Of a stretch of 64,000 nt of DNA, positions 12,016 to 24,299 are shown in pieces. The DNA comes from Choanephora cucurbitarum (lineage: Eukaryota; Mucoromycota; Mucoromycetes; Mucorales; Choanephoraceae): the NCBI GenBank assembly GCA_025331435.1, contig JAIWNI010000007.1:434001-498000 (forward strand). The letters are read 5' to 3'. Position numbers and translations under genes: made by a program. Positions within the stretch are counted from its first letter, which is position 1, and every line of letters starts with the position of its first letter. The notes beneath the pieces were generated by a model. The model had not been told where the DNA came from and did no database searches. It saw nothing but the letters and a program-made list of their open reading frames with translations.

Positions 12016-12119
12016 ACATAATAAATCGTGTATTGGATTTGCTCTCGACTCTTTGTGAAATGTCGTTTTGTAGACTACTTTATGTACTTAGCATATTGAC
12101 CCAAGCGCTAGAAAAAAAT

Positions 12120-13160
12120 TAAGATCGTGAGCAAGTTATTCAATCTACAAAATCTCGCCGAGCAACCTTCTCTTGTTATCGACTTTGTATCAATGATTAC
12201 TTGCTGAAACTCGAAAAGAAAGCAGCCAAGGAAGAAGAATGCGCAAAAGTATTTATGAGAGAGCCATTGCTGTACTCAAGAATCAGAGTATGGGATCATC
12301 TTGTCTAGCTTATGCATTAAATGCTTTTTGTTTCTTTTGCTCATCCCACTATGCAAAAAGAAACTGAAGAAAAAAAGCAGTGAAATCAAAACATTGATAG
12401 AATGGATGTTTTCTGGTAAACATTATCTGAAAAACCTTAGTTATCTTTTACATTCTTTTCTTTTTACTTTACTTCCCTTTCTTTGTGTGGTTATGAGTAT
12501 TGGGTCATCGATTGCTAACTATATTGCGATGCCTAACAGCGATGCATAAAGGAGCAAAGATGGTGTAGATAAGCCCTACTAATGATATAATCATGTGCTA
12601 AACGATACCAAAGAATGTACGAAACATTGCTCACGTAAATGACACAAAACTGCTTCCACGATCAGCAAAGACAAGGTAGAATGAATATTGATTAAAAGCT
12701 CATGCATCGAGAGGAAAACTGAAGTATTCGGATGAATTGATAGAAGCTCAGCAGGTTATACGAGTAATAAGGATCAAACTTGATTGGGCAATACGAGCCA
12801 ACATTCAAGTTTAATGCGGAAATTGAGGCAGTAGGCAGTGAACTCAATGACAAAAGTGTCAATTCCTCTAGGCTATCACATCAATGTAATTGAAAGTAAA
12901 GAAGAGTGGACAATAATAGCATTTGCTAAAGGCAATATAAGATAGATGAATCAGTTCAAGATAGCCATAGAGAGGGATCAGAAGTTGGGTTTATAGCAAT
13001 GGAAGTAATATATATAAGTCACCAAGACGATAGATTCCTAAACGAAATAGACTACAGTTGAGGAATGAAAGCCAAAGAAGGAACAGAGTATTTAGTACAA
13101 GAATGGTGTCATAAAACCCAAAGAAGCTGTAGATAAACGTCTGGCACCGTTGTTCAGAGA
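12120..13160 (+). pseudogene. Unidentified decayed coding sequence
   Basis: The DNA between CDC42 and the SR-protein gene has protein-like stretches in different plus-strand frames separated by stops and shifts. Examples are REQVIQSTKSRRATFSCYRL near 12125, DYLLKLEKKAAKEEECAKVF near 12205, YSDELIEAQQVIRVIRIKLD near 12720, and YKNGVIKPKEAVDKR near 13100. Codon choice looks coding and different from the neighbouring AT-rich spacers, but no family is recognised. It may be a dead gene or an old transposon. Chance open frames remain possible. Confidence 0.3.
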
Positions 13161-13290
13161 TATGACTTTATTTTCTATGTTCGGACCGAACAAGTGCTTA
13201 TTCATATTGAATCTTTTTCTTTCAATCTTTTTTTTTTTCTTTTTTCCTTAGTTGATAGTTTAATTCTTCTTTTTTCTTTATTCACTCATC

Positions 13291-14694
13291 ATGTCATCCA
13301 CTAGAGTATATATCGGACGTCTTGCTCGCGACGCCACTAAACGTGATCTTGAACGCTTGTTTAAGGGTTATGGCGATATTCGCGAAATCAACGTAAAGAC
13401 CGGTTTCGGTTTTGTTGAATTCAGCAACGAAAGAGATGCAAAGGATGTTGTTTACGACTTCCACGGCAAGAGTTTCCTTGGCGAACGGTAAATGATAGCA
13501 TAAAAACAAGCACGCCTTTTAAGAGAAAATGCACCTTACTCATCATTTTTTGGTGTTGTTTTCTTTGTTCTTTATATAGTTTAATTGTTGAAATTGCTCG
13601 TGGTGCTCGTCGTACTGATGACAGACGTAACAATGGTGGCAATGACCGGTAAATAGAGAATGAATGTTTTACATTATATTTGCTTATTTACCCTGTTTGT
13701 TTTGTAGTCGCCGTTCTCACTACAGATTGATTGTGGAGAACATTGCTCCCGGCACAAACTGGCAGGTACGCTATCCTCTCTCTTGTCTTTTAACATGAAA
13801 AAAAAGAAGAAAGAAGATGAGAAGAAGTTTTGGGTTTCTTTCGAATGTGGCTACCTTGTCCTCTTCAATCTCCAATTTTCTTTTTTTTCTCTCTCTCTTT
13901 GTTGTGTGTGTGTGTAATGTATGCTTGAACTTGTTGGTTTCTGATCATGTCCACCTCTCTCTACTCTACTCTGTCTTCCGCTTGTTGGCTATTACATTGT
14001 TTTGCCTTCTCTATATTATATGCGGCTTTTCCCCATTCCTTTTTACATATATAGGATCTTAAAGATATGATGCGCAAAGCTGGTGAAGTCACTTTTGCTG
14101 ATATCTCTCGTGACCGTCCTAGCGAAGGGTAAGTTGTTATTGTTGTGCATGCAATAAGCGAGAAAGACTAACACACGAGTAGTATCGTTGAATTTGCTAT
14201 TCGTGATGATATGGAATATGCTCTCAAGAAGTTGAATGATCGCGAATTGAACGGTCAGCGCGTTACCCTTCGTGAAGTAAAGTTGACTGACATTAGGAGA
14301 GACACATATGCTAACATAGAAATAGGATGTTGGTCGTAGTAGCCGTCGCCGCTCTCGTTCTCGCTCCAAGTCTCGCTCTCGTAGCCCTCCTCGTCGCAGA
14401 AGACGTTCTCCCTCTGAAGAGTCTCGTTCTCGTAGCCCTCCTCGTCGTAGAAGACGCTCTCCTTCCCACTCTCGTTCCCGCTCCCCTTCTCGCTCTAGAT
14501 CTCCTCCTCGTAAGAGAGACAAGCGTGAATCATCTGACCGTGAAGATAGCCGTGACAGAAGAAGATCCAAGTCTGAGTCCCGATCTCGTTCTCGTTCTCC
14601 TGCTCGCAGTGAAGAAAGGTAAAAGCAAAATGCATTTGGCTCAGTTTTGTGATATTTTACTAACATTGTTATTAGTCCTGCCAGAGAGGATTAA
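13291..14694 (+). CDS. Serine/arginine-rich splicing factor (two RRMs plus RS tail)
   Basis: Nuclear pre-mRNA splicing regulator of the SRSF4/5/6 or fission-yeast Srp2 type. The N-terminal RRM1 begins STRVYIGRLARDATKRDLER with RNP2 VYIGRL (residues 6-11) and RNP1-like KTGFGFVEF (about residues 37-45). RRM2 starts HYRLIVENIAPGTNW across an exon junction; it has no standard RNP1, as in pseudo-RRMs of this subgroup. The tail is an RS domain with repeated SRSRSPPRRRRRSPS blocks. At least five short introns (near 13490-13580, 13650-13708, 13767-14054, 14130-14182 and 14622-14676) plus one near 14277-14326 interrupt it. The stop is TAA 14692-14694. The intron after GTNWQ is about 290 nt, much longer than others in this window, a candidate for regulated splicing as in many SR genes. 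Confidence 0.92.
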
Positions 14695-14844
14695 AAAAAA
14701 AGGTATAACTGAATTTTAAAAAAATATGTATAAACATAAAAAAGGGAAAAAAAGCTTATGTTGCAAGCAAGTCAACGTTTCTTTTTTTTTCTTTTTTCAA
14801 CTAAAGCACTCGAAACAAATAAAGTTTCTTCTTTCTTCCATACA

Positions 14845-15804
14845 ATGGCACATTTTCTAAAGCGATTGTAACACTTATAAGCTTACTGATAAAAATAGCT
14901 ATATTGATAATGTGTTTATTAGTTATCCGTGGCAATCACTCAAATTGTTGTCAAAAGCATTGCTCTCTCCTACTAAAACTCAAACCATAACAACCACTAA
15001 ACCTCTAATTGCTTTGAGCCCCGAAAAAGCAATCAATGCAGTTGAGGATACATTGACAGCCATTCACTTGAAACAGATGAAATTTAGTGTGCAAATCAAA
15101 ACATCATGTATACCTAATGCTGGTAAGAGAGAGAGAGAAAAGGAGATTGAAACCTATACCTTATTTTTTTACGGAAAGGTTTAGGTGTATTTTTGAAAGG
15201 CACTACGCAGCCTAGAGGAACAATAGTTGGGTTTTATCCAGGCACGATCTATTTACCGGCTGAGCCTGTCTTGTTTGTCAGTCTTTCCAACCAGTATATT
15301 CTCAAATGTGTAGATGGTCTCTATGTAGATGGTAAGCCCAGTGGCTTATCAGGCCGAGTATATCAATCACTCTACAAAAGAGAGAATTGGCCTGGTGCAA
15401 TTCAAATAAGTGATATGACTTGGATGGACAGAAAAATGTAAGACGAGCAAACATACTATCACTTGAACTTATCATACTTTTGTATGTATATAGTTTAAGT
15501 AACCCTTTAGCCATTGGTCAATATGTGAATAATGGAACATCGATTTATCCAGCAAATGGTAATATGTCTTAAGTTTATATTTATTGATTATAACTTATGC
15601 TCTTTTCTCTTGTTGTTGGAATAAATAGTCTGCTATCAAGAGGTTGATTTACCAATTGCATTTCCTAATGATCTACGATACTTAATACCAAACATGTATT
15701 GGAATCCTGATTTCCAATTAATCACACGATTGGTTGCTCTTGTTTCCTTAGACGATATTCATCCAGGCGAGGAATTAAGATCGACCTATATGGATGTTCT
15801 ATAA
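14845..15804 (+). CDS. SET-domain protein, SETD9-like
   Basis: Putative protein methyltransferase related to animal SETD9. The start is inferred: ATG 14845 opens a short exon (14845-14867), and an intron 14868-14922 with a CTTACTGAT branch joins it to the frame beginning YPWQSLKLLSKALL. Further introns lie near 15123-15182, 15438-15494 and 15560-15630. SET-type features in order are GTTQPRGTIVGFYPGTIY, DGKPSGLSGRVYQS, NPLAIGQYVNNGT (the SET 'NH' region, with NN instead of NH), and the C-terminal GEELRSTYMD where the usual tyrosine-containing GEEL-x(3)-Y motif sits. NVCYQEVDLPIAFP matches the SETD9-specific insert as I recall it. Whether it is catalytically active is unclear because the canonical NHS/C motif is altered. 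Confidence 0.78.
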
Positions 15805-16343
15805 GTTTGCTATTAACTCGCATCCACCTTTTTTTAGGCTTTTTGTGGGGTCATGATGACTAAAAGGAAAAGCAAATGTGTGTAAAATAAGATACCGTCG
15901 TGTAACATGGTATCACTATCTTTCCTATGATATACAAAAGATCATCATTAAAACAGGCGAGAAAGATCCTCTGCAATTTTTATACATAAAGTTAAACTAT
16001 TGTTCATTGAAGAAAAGAAGAAGCTTGTCAGTGCAAAAACAAGCTTATTCTAGAACAAAAAATAAAGATGATTTGATCTAGCAAGACGCAGAAGAAAAGC
16101 ATTAAAGTAAGCCCTCAACAATGAAGCGCGTATCTCTATGGTACCAACTCTTGAAGATCCTTCATAGGTCTGACACAAACTTTGACCTTCAATAAGAAGA
16201 AAGATAGCCAAGTCATAAGCGCTGCCTCTTTCATTGTAGATATGATGACCTGAGTTTGAAGCTCGATCAACACTATTTTATTTCACACACATGCACATCT
16301 ACACGAAATTGATATCTTTTTACTTATTTTTTTCTATAATAGA
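15805..16343. other. Intergenic region, nothing recognised
   Basis: About 540 bp between the SET gene and the CoA-biosynthesis gene. Short frames without coding character; the last 40 bp before ATG 16344 are T-rich. Confidence 0.4.
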
Positions 16344-17381
16344 ATGGCCTTTTTGTTGCCACTGGTGGTGAACAAACTTAAATCTCTAACAAAACGAGAT
16401 GCAGAAGCTATTGAGAAATCCGTATATCTGGCTATTGGTAATGACACAAACTTAGTGATCGCCATTCGGTCTGATGAGATAAGGACAAACAAGCATTGTA
16501 TGGATACTATTTGGGAAACAGTACAAGCTTTTTTGGGCACTGTTTACGTGATTCAACTTCAAGCCTCTTATGCTAAGAACAAGCCATTATTCGATTGTAA
16601 TGTGGTGTTTCAAGACCTTTGCGGCTATGATATTTTTTCCGAACCCGGAATAGATACCATTTGTATTCAAGAAAAGTCAGGTAAGAGAAAAAGAAAAAGA
16701 ATCAAATTACATTAACTTATGCATACTGCAGACCTCTTAACTTTTCAACACAATCAGAAAACAGTATTACTTGAAATGAGCGCTAGTAAAGAAACCAAAG
16801 AGTTTGTTGTTCAAGAACATACAGGCCCTATTGAGCCCCTTGCATTTCAACGTGTAGCTGTAGGCGGCACTTTTGATCATTTACATGCGGGTCATCGTAT
16901 CTTGTTGACTATGACAGCTATTTTAGCTCAATCAAGCATGGTTGTAGGTGTAACGGATGATTGCATGCTGACAAAAAAAGCCCACAAAGAATTGATTGCA
17001 CCTACCAGCCAACGTGTTGAATATGTCAAAAATTACATGCAGACTGTGAAGCGCGGTATTGATTATTACATTGTGCCTATCACAGATCCCTTTGGACCTA
17101 CAGCAACAGATCCTACAATCGATGCACTAGTTGTTTCCAAAGAAACACTGAAAGGAGGTGACTTAGGTAAGTTTATATCTTATTGGATCATTTCAATGGC
17201 TTAACCCCTATTTTGTTTAGTGAACAATGAAAGAGCAATGAGAGGATTACCGCCACTTGAATTGCGTATCATCGATGTGATTTCTTCTAATAATTCATCT
17301 GTTCAAGGACAAGATATGGGCTTACTCAAGATCAGCTCAAGTTGGATTAGAGAGTACATTGCTAAACAACGGGCTGGATAA
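16344..17381 (+). CDS. Phosphopantetheine adenylyltransferase (CoA biosynthesis, Cab4-type)
   Basis: Catalyses ATP + 4'-phosphopantetheine to dephospho-CoA, the fourth step of CoA synthesis in the cytosol. The N-terminal about 150 residues are the poorly conserved eukaryotic extension. The nucleotidyltransferase domain then begins VAVGGTFDHLHAGHRILLT, with the T/HxGH motif (TFDHLHAGH) that defines the cytidylyltransferase-like fold. It continues through VVGVTDDCML, PTSQRVEYVKNYM and the substrate/ATP-site region VVSKETLKGG, and ends with MGLLKISSSWIREYIAKQ, equivalent to the ISSTxIR motif. Two short introns: one after QEKSG near 16681-16731 and one after KGGDL near 17166-17220. No dephospho-CoA kinase domain is fused, so this is the yeast-like monofunctional enzyme. 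About 310 residues. Confidence 0.9.
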
Positions 17382-19018
17382 AAAACAAGAAAAGAGGTTT
17401 TTTTGTTGTTATTATTATTTGATCTATATCATATACCCAACCAATAAATTCATCTTCGAGGAATGCTTTTTTTTTCTATAGCTAACACAATAGGCAAAAG
17501 ATAGCTAATAAGACTCAGTTGTTTAGATATAGCCATATTCAAAATATAAAAATCCAGTTAATGTCTCAAAGAACTTTCTGATGGATGTTCTTGACATGTA
17601 TCACAAACAGTTGAGAGAGAGAAAACTGTTATGATCAGCGATCATAACATTCATTGTTACCTGATGTTTCTTAATGAGGTACAAACTTGGCACAAGGAAT
17701 ATCTTGTGCTTTATATGACTCATGACTAGAGAAGTATTAGTGAATGGAAAGGAAACTGAGAAATGAGGTACAAGAGAATGTTGATTTGTAATATAATATT
17801 TTTATTACCTTGCTTACCTTTTTCAGTAATGAAAGAATCAAATACAAACTCATCATTGCCAGTGATAGTTTGACCAAAGGACTCGTCTCTAACAAGAAGC
17901 AAAGCAACTGTCTAAGTTAAGATCATATTTTAGAGGCGATGAAATATTTCGCACCTAGTACTTCAATTTGATGATGTTAAGTAATTTGGCGAAGCAAGCA
18001 TTAACCAGTGTGTAGTTACTATATCCTTTGTATCATACAGCATCACCTACTAACCTTTTGACTTATTAACACGGTAGTTAGGAGGTTGTCATTTCACTAG
18101 ATTGAGATATCAATGCATAGACAAACAATGTGTGTAATGAATTCACAACTTTCTGAGGCTAATAGGAATAAAACAAGCCAACTGTTATCCAAACATAGCG
18201 TTTTCTTGACATTTCAAATGTCTTGGTGTAACACGAAAGAATAAAAGGATTTTGGTGTATATTTTTTTCGGTTAAGCAACTCAATACTTTTACGCGCTGT
18301 CTTTTTTTTTTTAATCTGAATCAAGCGACGCTTTAATTTTTTGTTGAGCAACAGTTGAACAAGATGAAAATAGCATTAGTACCTACTGTAGCATTTATTG
18401 CTTTTGAAAGCGCGCCATTGTTGTCCCCTGACAGTGCATAGCCTTGGCTATTTTGCCTCTTCTTATAAGCCGTGTTTTTCTGGGGTTTGATGATGACAGA
18501 TGAAATGACAAAAGAGAGAGACAGACAGAGAGAGAGAGAGAGAAAGGAAGGGATAGGTAGGAAGGGAGAACTATTTTCCATGGTTACAAGAATAAAGTAG
18601 ATTTTGGGAAATAAATTATGTGCCATTACGTTCATTACTTTATTTAGATTTATCTAATCAGCCAATCATTGATAAAGTCAATCTATATCTTGATTTTTAA
18701 TCAGCTTTATTTAGCAAAAGTGTACACGGTGATATTGTAAAGAGTTGAATTTCTATTGAAGAGAAGGGGAAATGAATAAAGGGAATATGTGATAAACGGG
18801 GGGAGGTTCTATTTTGAATATTTCGAGAAAGGCATTCTATATAGATATAGTTGTACAGGTTTTTGAAGGAAGTGGTGAATAATGTAATAAAATTGACAGA
18901 TTATTAATTTTTTCGGAAAATCCTTATACTTCAGAAAATAAATAAAGGTAATGATAATAATGTAAAAGAAGAAATGCATGTATGATATATGTATAAATGT
19001 ACAAGAGGTTGAAGCTTT
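17382..19018. other. Gene-poor spacer, possible small minus-strand gene inside
   Basis: About 1.6 kb without a confident gene. On the minus strand, 17830-17890 reads ESFGQTITGNDEFVFDSFIT with plausible splice sites on both sides (AG at about 17891, GTAAGC at about 17820). A possible continuation near 17690-17720 ends PCAKFVPH before a stop, and a possible first exon MSRKRYVWITVGLFYSY lies near 18160-18215. I do not recognise the protein; it could be a small gene, a decayed one, or chance. A GA-rich microsatellite lies at about 18505-18545. Confidence 0.25.
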
Positions 19019-20116
19019 TTACAGGCGTAAAATGTTCTTGTCTTCGATGGCAGTGTTGTTGGTACGGCTGATGAACCACTTGAAGTATTCATACACACTC
19101 CAACTAATAGCAGCACTTGGCATGTGTGTCAACATTCTAGGTTTGAATCCTCTGAAGAAACCTCGAACACCATATCTTTCCTTAATGATATTTACAGCAT
19201 CCATTAATCCAGATGCATTTCGAATACGTGGGTCGCTGTTAGAACCGCGTGTCTGTAAAAGTGTCTTGACCACGTCAAGAGGTGTAGTTAGAGAGGAAGC
19301 GATGGCACCAGCAAGACCACCAGCAATGGCATGGGTTTTGGGATCATAGTCACCAGAGGGATTCAGTGCTTTACGGAAGTACTCATAGGTAGCAAATTGG
19401 ATTGATTGGAAAGGAATAGACATGGTCAAAGTAGTAGGTAATGAGATATAGAAAGCAGCAAATCCTTCTTTGGCATATACATGACGAGCACATTCTCTGA
19501 CAGTGCGATATGTACTGTCACCAAGTTGCATACGTTGCTTGATTACATCAAAAGGATTCATTAGGGTATCATGAGCTAAAGTGGCACAGGCACCAGCAGC
19601 AGCATTGGACAAAAGGTGGTTGCTTCCGAAAGATTCTTTACATGCTTCATAGGTAGCAAAATGAAGAGCATGAGCAGGACCTGCACCCATCACAACTGAG
19701 TTTACACCACGCCAAAGGTTACGAGAGGCAGACTTAAGGCCCTTAAAGGAAGCTTCTGTAGTAGCATCGACAATGGCAGCAGAGTGAACGTGACGAAGGT
19801 ACTTGCTATGATGAGCAGCAGCGGCAGTAGCAGTGCTAGTAGCACCAGTAGGAGTATTACCAGTTGAAAACAACTGAGGTCGAGTTATAGTAGATGTGTT
19901 TATGGGCACTGTTTGAATAACTTGCATTCGAGTCTAGATAATGCAAAGTGAGTTTACATACGCACATATATAGATCTTTTGGTTAATTCTGTACCTTAAT
20001 ACTGTCAACGGGATACATAGCACAATGCTCGGCAATACCGGCAAGAGCACCAGCCATAGCATCTTGGGTCAAAGTGGCGTTACCACCAAGAGATTCATAA
20101 TCGTATTCTTCAGTCA
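19019..20116 (-). CDS. Mitoferrin-type mitochondrial carrier (iron transporter, Mrs3/4-like)
   Basis: Inner-membrane solute carrier, probably importing iron into the matrix for heme and Fe-S cluster synthesis. First exon from ATG 20116 (about 41 residues), one intron at about 19933-19993, then an uninterrupted frame to the stop at 19019; about 340 residues. All three carrier signatures (P-x-D/E-x-x-K/R) are visible: PVDSIKTRMQ, PFDVIKQRMQ and PLDVVKTLLQ, each at the end of an odd-numbered helix. MAGALAGIAEHCAMYPVD and YRTVRECARHVYAKEGFAAF are typical of the mitoferrin/Mrs3-4 group, as is the short GNHLLSNAAAGACATLAHD-like helix. A Ser/Thr/Ala-rich loop after the first signature (residues about 55-80) is longer than usual. 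Substrate is inferred from family. Confidence 0.9.
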
Positions 20117-20967
20117 TTGTTTTATAGAATAAAAAGGGGGTGTGGGTGAAGTAAATGTAAGAAGTTTAAAAAAATTAAAGAAAGAAGAAAGAAAAGAAAA
20201 AAAACCATATAGCCCAGGTTTTTAAGTCGTATTTATTTCAAAAAAAAAAAAGAAGGGCCGTATAGTCACATATGGAGGGGGGTGGGTATCACAAAATTTT
20301 CTCCTAAGCTTTGAGAGTCATATTTGTGCCAGCTTTTTTATCTGATTTTTTTGTCAAGTAAGGAGAGCAGAGCTTACAATAGACCTTGTCCCTTAGAGCG
20401 AACATGGTCTCAAGTCGAAAGCAAGCTCTTTTTGAGCTATGGCTTTTTGCGACCGCAAATAGAGCTTATTCTTTACTTCTTCGCTTTAGCAAAAAAGAAA
20501 AAAAAAAAGACAATTTACCATTGTTTTTGTAGAAGCAACTAATTGATTTTTATGTCTAAACTGATTCGGCATGAGTCCCATGCTGTTCTTTGCTTAATTG
20601 ATACTAAGCAACTATTCAACAAGTTCTTTATTTTAATAAAGCTTAGTCAAAAAAACACTTGAAGCTCTTTTTGTTATTAGTAAATTATCTAACAAAACTT
20701 TTGTTCTTGTAAAGGCCTTTGGCCTTTCTAAAGTAGCCTGGCAATACGTAGCCCTACTTGACAAGCTGTATTTTATTTTGGAAGTCTTTATACTCAGCGG
20801 TTATACCTCATCTATAAGTATACAAATAAAATCTGATTACGAAAAAGAAAGCCTAAGCCAATCATGTTTTATCTGATAAAGAATATCATTTTCGTGGCCC
20901 ATCGCCCGTACACCCCCGCATTGTAGCACAAGTGGGTCAAGGGAAAAAAATTTTTTTTTTGCTTTTT

Positions 20968-21128
20968 TAGTGTATTTAAGTTTTGCTTAGATATCAGTAT
21001 GGCCAATCAGATGGGAATGTAAAATCTGATATACAAACTGATGGGTCGGATTCAGTCAGTTGAGCTTATCTCTGCAGCATAGTCTCAAAAAGAAAAGCAA
21101 ACAAACATGATCAGCCTTAAAGGCAGAG
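20968..21128 (+). repeat. Diverged dispersed repeat, copy A
   Basis: Matches 24006-24141 in the same orientation. Shared blocks are a TAGTGTAT..AAGTT..GCTTAG start, ATATCAGTATGG, GGGAATGTAAAATCTGATAT, ACAAACTGAT, and CAAACAAACAT.ATCAGC.TTAAAGGC. Copy A has about 25 extra bases in its second half. A further short match (TTCAAG.ACTTG.GTAAC) occurs at about 21728-21750 versus 24180-24196, suggesting the repeat continued and copy A was interrupted. Confidence 0.75.
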
Positions 21129-24005
21129 ACTAAGAGAAGAAAGAAAGAGAGAGGGAGAAGGCGACGAGAGAAAGACAACAAAGAGCAAGTGATTTAGCCA
21201 AATGTGATCCATGAGTTCATCTTTATGTAGAGGCCGTATGCGCACTTTCCCTTTCTTTTCTGTTTCTTTCACCTTTCTCTTTTTTTCCCTTGAATGCCTG
21301 CTCCTCTGTATCACACTATCTGATAACAAAAAGGTGTTACAAAAGAGATGCGGAAAGAAGAAATGCTCGAGATAATCAATTTGTTTTTTATCCTCCGCTC
21401 AAATGAATAATCTGATTGTTGTCATTTGTCATAGACGTAACAAAGTTGGCTTATCTGATTGGACGATATGGATGTTTGAGATGGAAACAAATTATTTTTT
21501 TTCTTCTTATGTAACTTTTGTTTCTCTTTTTTCTTCTTCTTTATTCTTGAATGCGTGATTTTCGGCATCCCTTCTGTTGGCATGCGTATTTCTTTTACTT
21601 TTTGTCATCTAAGTCTATGATGGGTTAGGCTAGATAGTCATTTTCTATAGAACGAAGACGGGATTGTTTGTTTAGACGATTGGATACAAAAGATGCAATG
21701 CGAAAGAATGGAAAGTAAAGACTAGAGCGTTCAAGGACTTGAGTAACGCGATTTTCAGCACCATAAGAACACAGATAGATATGAAACACATTTGGTCCCT
21801 GCTAGTTGCTTTCAACAATGCAAGAAAAAACAAAAACAAAGCAGAGAAAGCGAAAAGAGAGGTTTTGTTTACATCACATACCCATACTTTCCTTTCTTCT
21901 GTTCCTCTCTCTCTTTTGTGTGAAGTATATGCCACCAGTTGGTTTCCTTTTATGAACTATAGCTCATCATCAGTTTTCTTGTTTTGTGCGTATCTTCAAG
22001 ACAGGCTTTTCCTCAAGTCTTTAGCTCACTATCTGTGTTCTGTCTACTTTCCGCATCTTAAGCTTTCTACTTCACATGTTTCTTTTAGCTCATTTCGTTG
22101 CCACATGTTGGCAACATCTGGAATTTTTCCTTTTAGACAACATGAATACACATCTAACATGGATCTGGTTTTTGAAGTGTTACGCAAGATAGCGGTAGTT
22201 GAGCCTTAGATGCGGCTTGTTATAATAAGGCTCTTGGTAAGGTCTCTACCACATTTTGCACAACATTTCATTAAATTCTTTGGGTCAAATCAACTGAGAG
22301 GAACGATTGCTTTGCATCTTAATATATATTTAACAATAGAGAGTAGGGAGATTTTCGAGTAATGCTACTTGAGATACCTGAAAATGCTCCTGTAGCTCTT
22401 AAAGCTGATTAGCAACTTTTGCTACAAAAAAGAAATGAACTTAGGAATAATTTTCAAAGGTTGTGCTTTGGTGTGGTAGTACTCAAAGCTCAGATACATT
22501 GTAGCGTAACCTAATTTCTTACAAGATCAGACTTACAGGTCTTAGATGCGGCTCTACATTATTTGGTCCAAGCTGCGCTAGATTGAGTGCGCTTCTAGCA
22601 TAGCAACTATCATATTTTAAAAGCATCAAAACCCTTGAGTTTCGTGCCCTTGTATTCAGTATATTTTTGAATCAAGTACAATACCTTCAGAGATAATAAC
22701 TATAATAAACATACGTGTTGATTCTTTATCCTTTGAAGTGTTCTGTTCTGATTCTTAATGATTTTGAGCATAAAACTTGCCATAGTTGTGAAGAAAACCA
22801 TACTGAAGAAATGTATCTGTAACTTGACTTAGTTTGGTCAGTATAAGCTTGTTGGTAACAACAATGCTGATGTGATATACAATAGTTGCTTTATTTAAAA
22901 GTGTGCATATTCTTGAGAAATACACTCTTATATTGAGCATACTCTTAGACCAAACACTCTTAAATCGAGCGACTACTGCATCCTCTTCTCAAATAATCCG
23001 TTCTCTGAAAAAAAAAATCGGTTATTTGAAAGTAAAAATAATACAATCGGTTCGAACATATATCAGCAATCGTTTATTGCATTAAAAGCGCCTGAGCACC
23101 TTTGAATGTATTGAAGTATATCTTCTAATCGCAAGTAAACAAGAAAGGAAGAGAAGTTACCTTTTGACAATTGAGTAGATCTATCGATTTTCTCAAAAAT
23201 GAAAATACTGATTTTCCTATCATTTTATACCTTTAACACACAGAAAAGGAGAAGCGTTTGTAGCAGCTGGTGATTGGAATTAGCTAACAAGGGAGAAGAA
23301 AACAAGAGAGCTTGCTGCAAATTGATGCTTATGTAGAATCAAAGACTACATTTCAATCAGTAGCCTGACCTAGTATGTTAACAAAAAATTAAATGCTCAT
23401 TTGCATAATTGATCATTTGCATAGTTGATCATTCATTTCAAATTCCTTTCTCTTTGAAGGTTATAGAGATCAACTTTTTCATTCTTCTTATTGAATTGAA
23501 CTGGAATACAGTTGTATTTGATAAGTCAGTTTAGCTTGTAGTCATATATGACTATATAAAATCACAATTTTACGCGTCATATATCTCACCGACAGGTCAC
23601 GTTACAAAGAGTGTAGCAGTAACTCAAGAAGAGTAGATAAGTTGCATTTTCAAAAGAGTAAGCGTATACTTATTGTTGTTGCAAAAGATGCGAGTGGGCA
23701 CTTGCTACAGCGGCCATGATCTCGGCAAATGTCTTCCGGATAGTTGAGATTGGGCTGTCAAATTCAGACAGTCAGTCAAAGGGCTCTCCTTAAGGGTTTA
23801 TTAGCTTTTTGGAAAAGTATTTCTGTCCCTCTGTAATTGTTTCAGCTCACTTTCCTCCACCAATTGTTTGGCGGTGCAATGAGTCTGTTTGTCAATCTGC
23901 TTAAACTATCTTTACAAGATTGCTCTAATAATGTTGATGAGGCGATTGAAGTACATATTTATCAAAAAGCCCAAGTAGCCTACATGAGGTTTCTTCTGCT
24001 CTTTC

Positions 24006-24141
24006 TAGTGTATCTAAGTTCTGCTTAGATATCAGTATGGTCAATTTAATGGGAATGTAAAATCTGATATACAAACTGATAAGTCAAACTCAGCCTGCCA
24101 AAAAGGAAAATCAAACAAACATCATCAGCTTTAAAGGCAAA
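24006..24141 (+). repeat. Diverged dispersed repeat, copy B
   Basis: Second copy of the repeat at 20968-21128. Its right side leads, within about 60 bp, into the TA dinucleotide at which the 24199 transposon is inserted, so the transposon landed in or beside an older repeat. Confidence 0.75.
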
Positions 24142-24200
24142 GAGTGTAGACAATAGAACTAAAGGGTTCAGTTTTACATTCAAGAACTTGGGTAACACTA

Positions 24201-24232
24201 GAGTGCATCTTTTCTTAAATAGAAAATTTTTG
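24201..24232 (+). repeat. Left terminal inverted repeat, transposon copy 1
   Basis: The 32 bp are the exact reverse complement of 26941-26972. Directly preceded by TA. Confidence 0.95.
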
Positions 24233-24299
24233 AAAACCGGACATTTTTGAGATTTCACTCTCCGCTTCCATATTAAGAAGAATTTTTTTTTGCAAGCTT

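Larger units (their letters stand above)
20117..24198. other. 4-kb gene-poor region left of the first mobile island
   Basis: No convincing gene on either strand. Frames such as the plus frame near 21739-22209 and the minus frame near 21672-21935 have low-complexity composition and no recognisable domain. A stretch at about 22360-22600 reads like a decayed protein gene (MLLEIPENAPVALKAD, then QKRNELRNNFQRLCFGVVV, then LQVLDAALHYLVQAALD, separated by stops). The only clear structure is a diverged dispersed repeat with copies at 20968-21128 and 24006-24141. Confidence 0.5.

Noticed and set aside
14043..14666. Long minus-strand frame rich in Arg/Glu/Ser opposite the SR gene
   Set aside because: It is the complement of the repetitive RS domain; codon bias of the repeat keeps it open. 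The plus strand has the clear RRM protein with good introns.
18333..18635. 100-residue minus frame with a Ser/Leu-rich centre
   Set aside because: The centre is a translated GA/CT microsatellite; no other coding sign.
21739..22209. 156-residue plus frame in the gene-poor region
   Set aside because: Biased Ser/Phe/Lys composition, no motif, and an overlapping minus frame of equal quality; probably chance.
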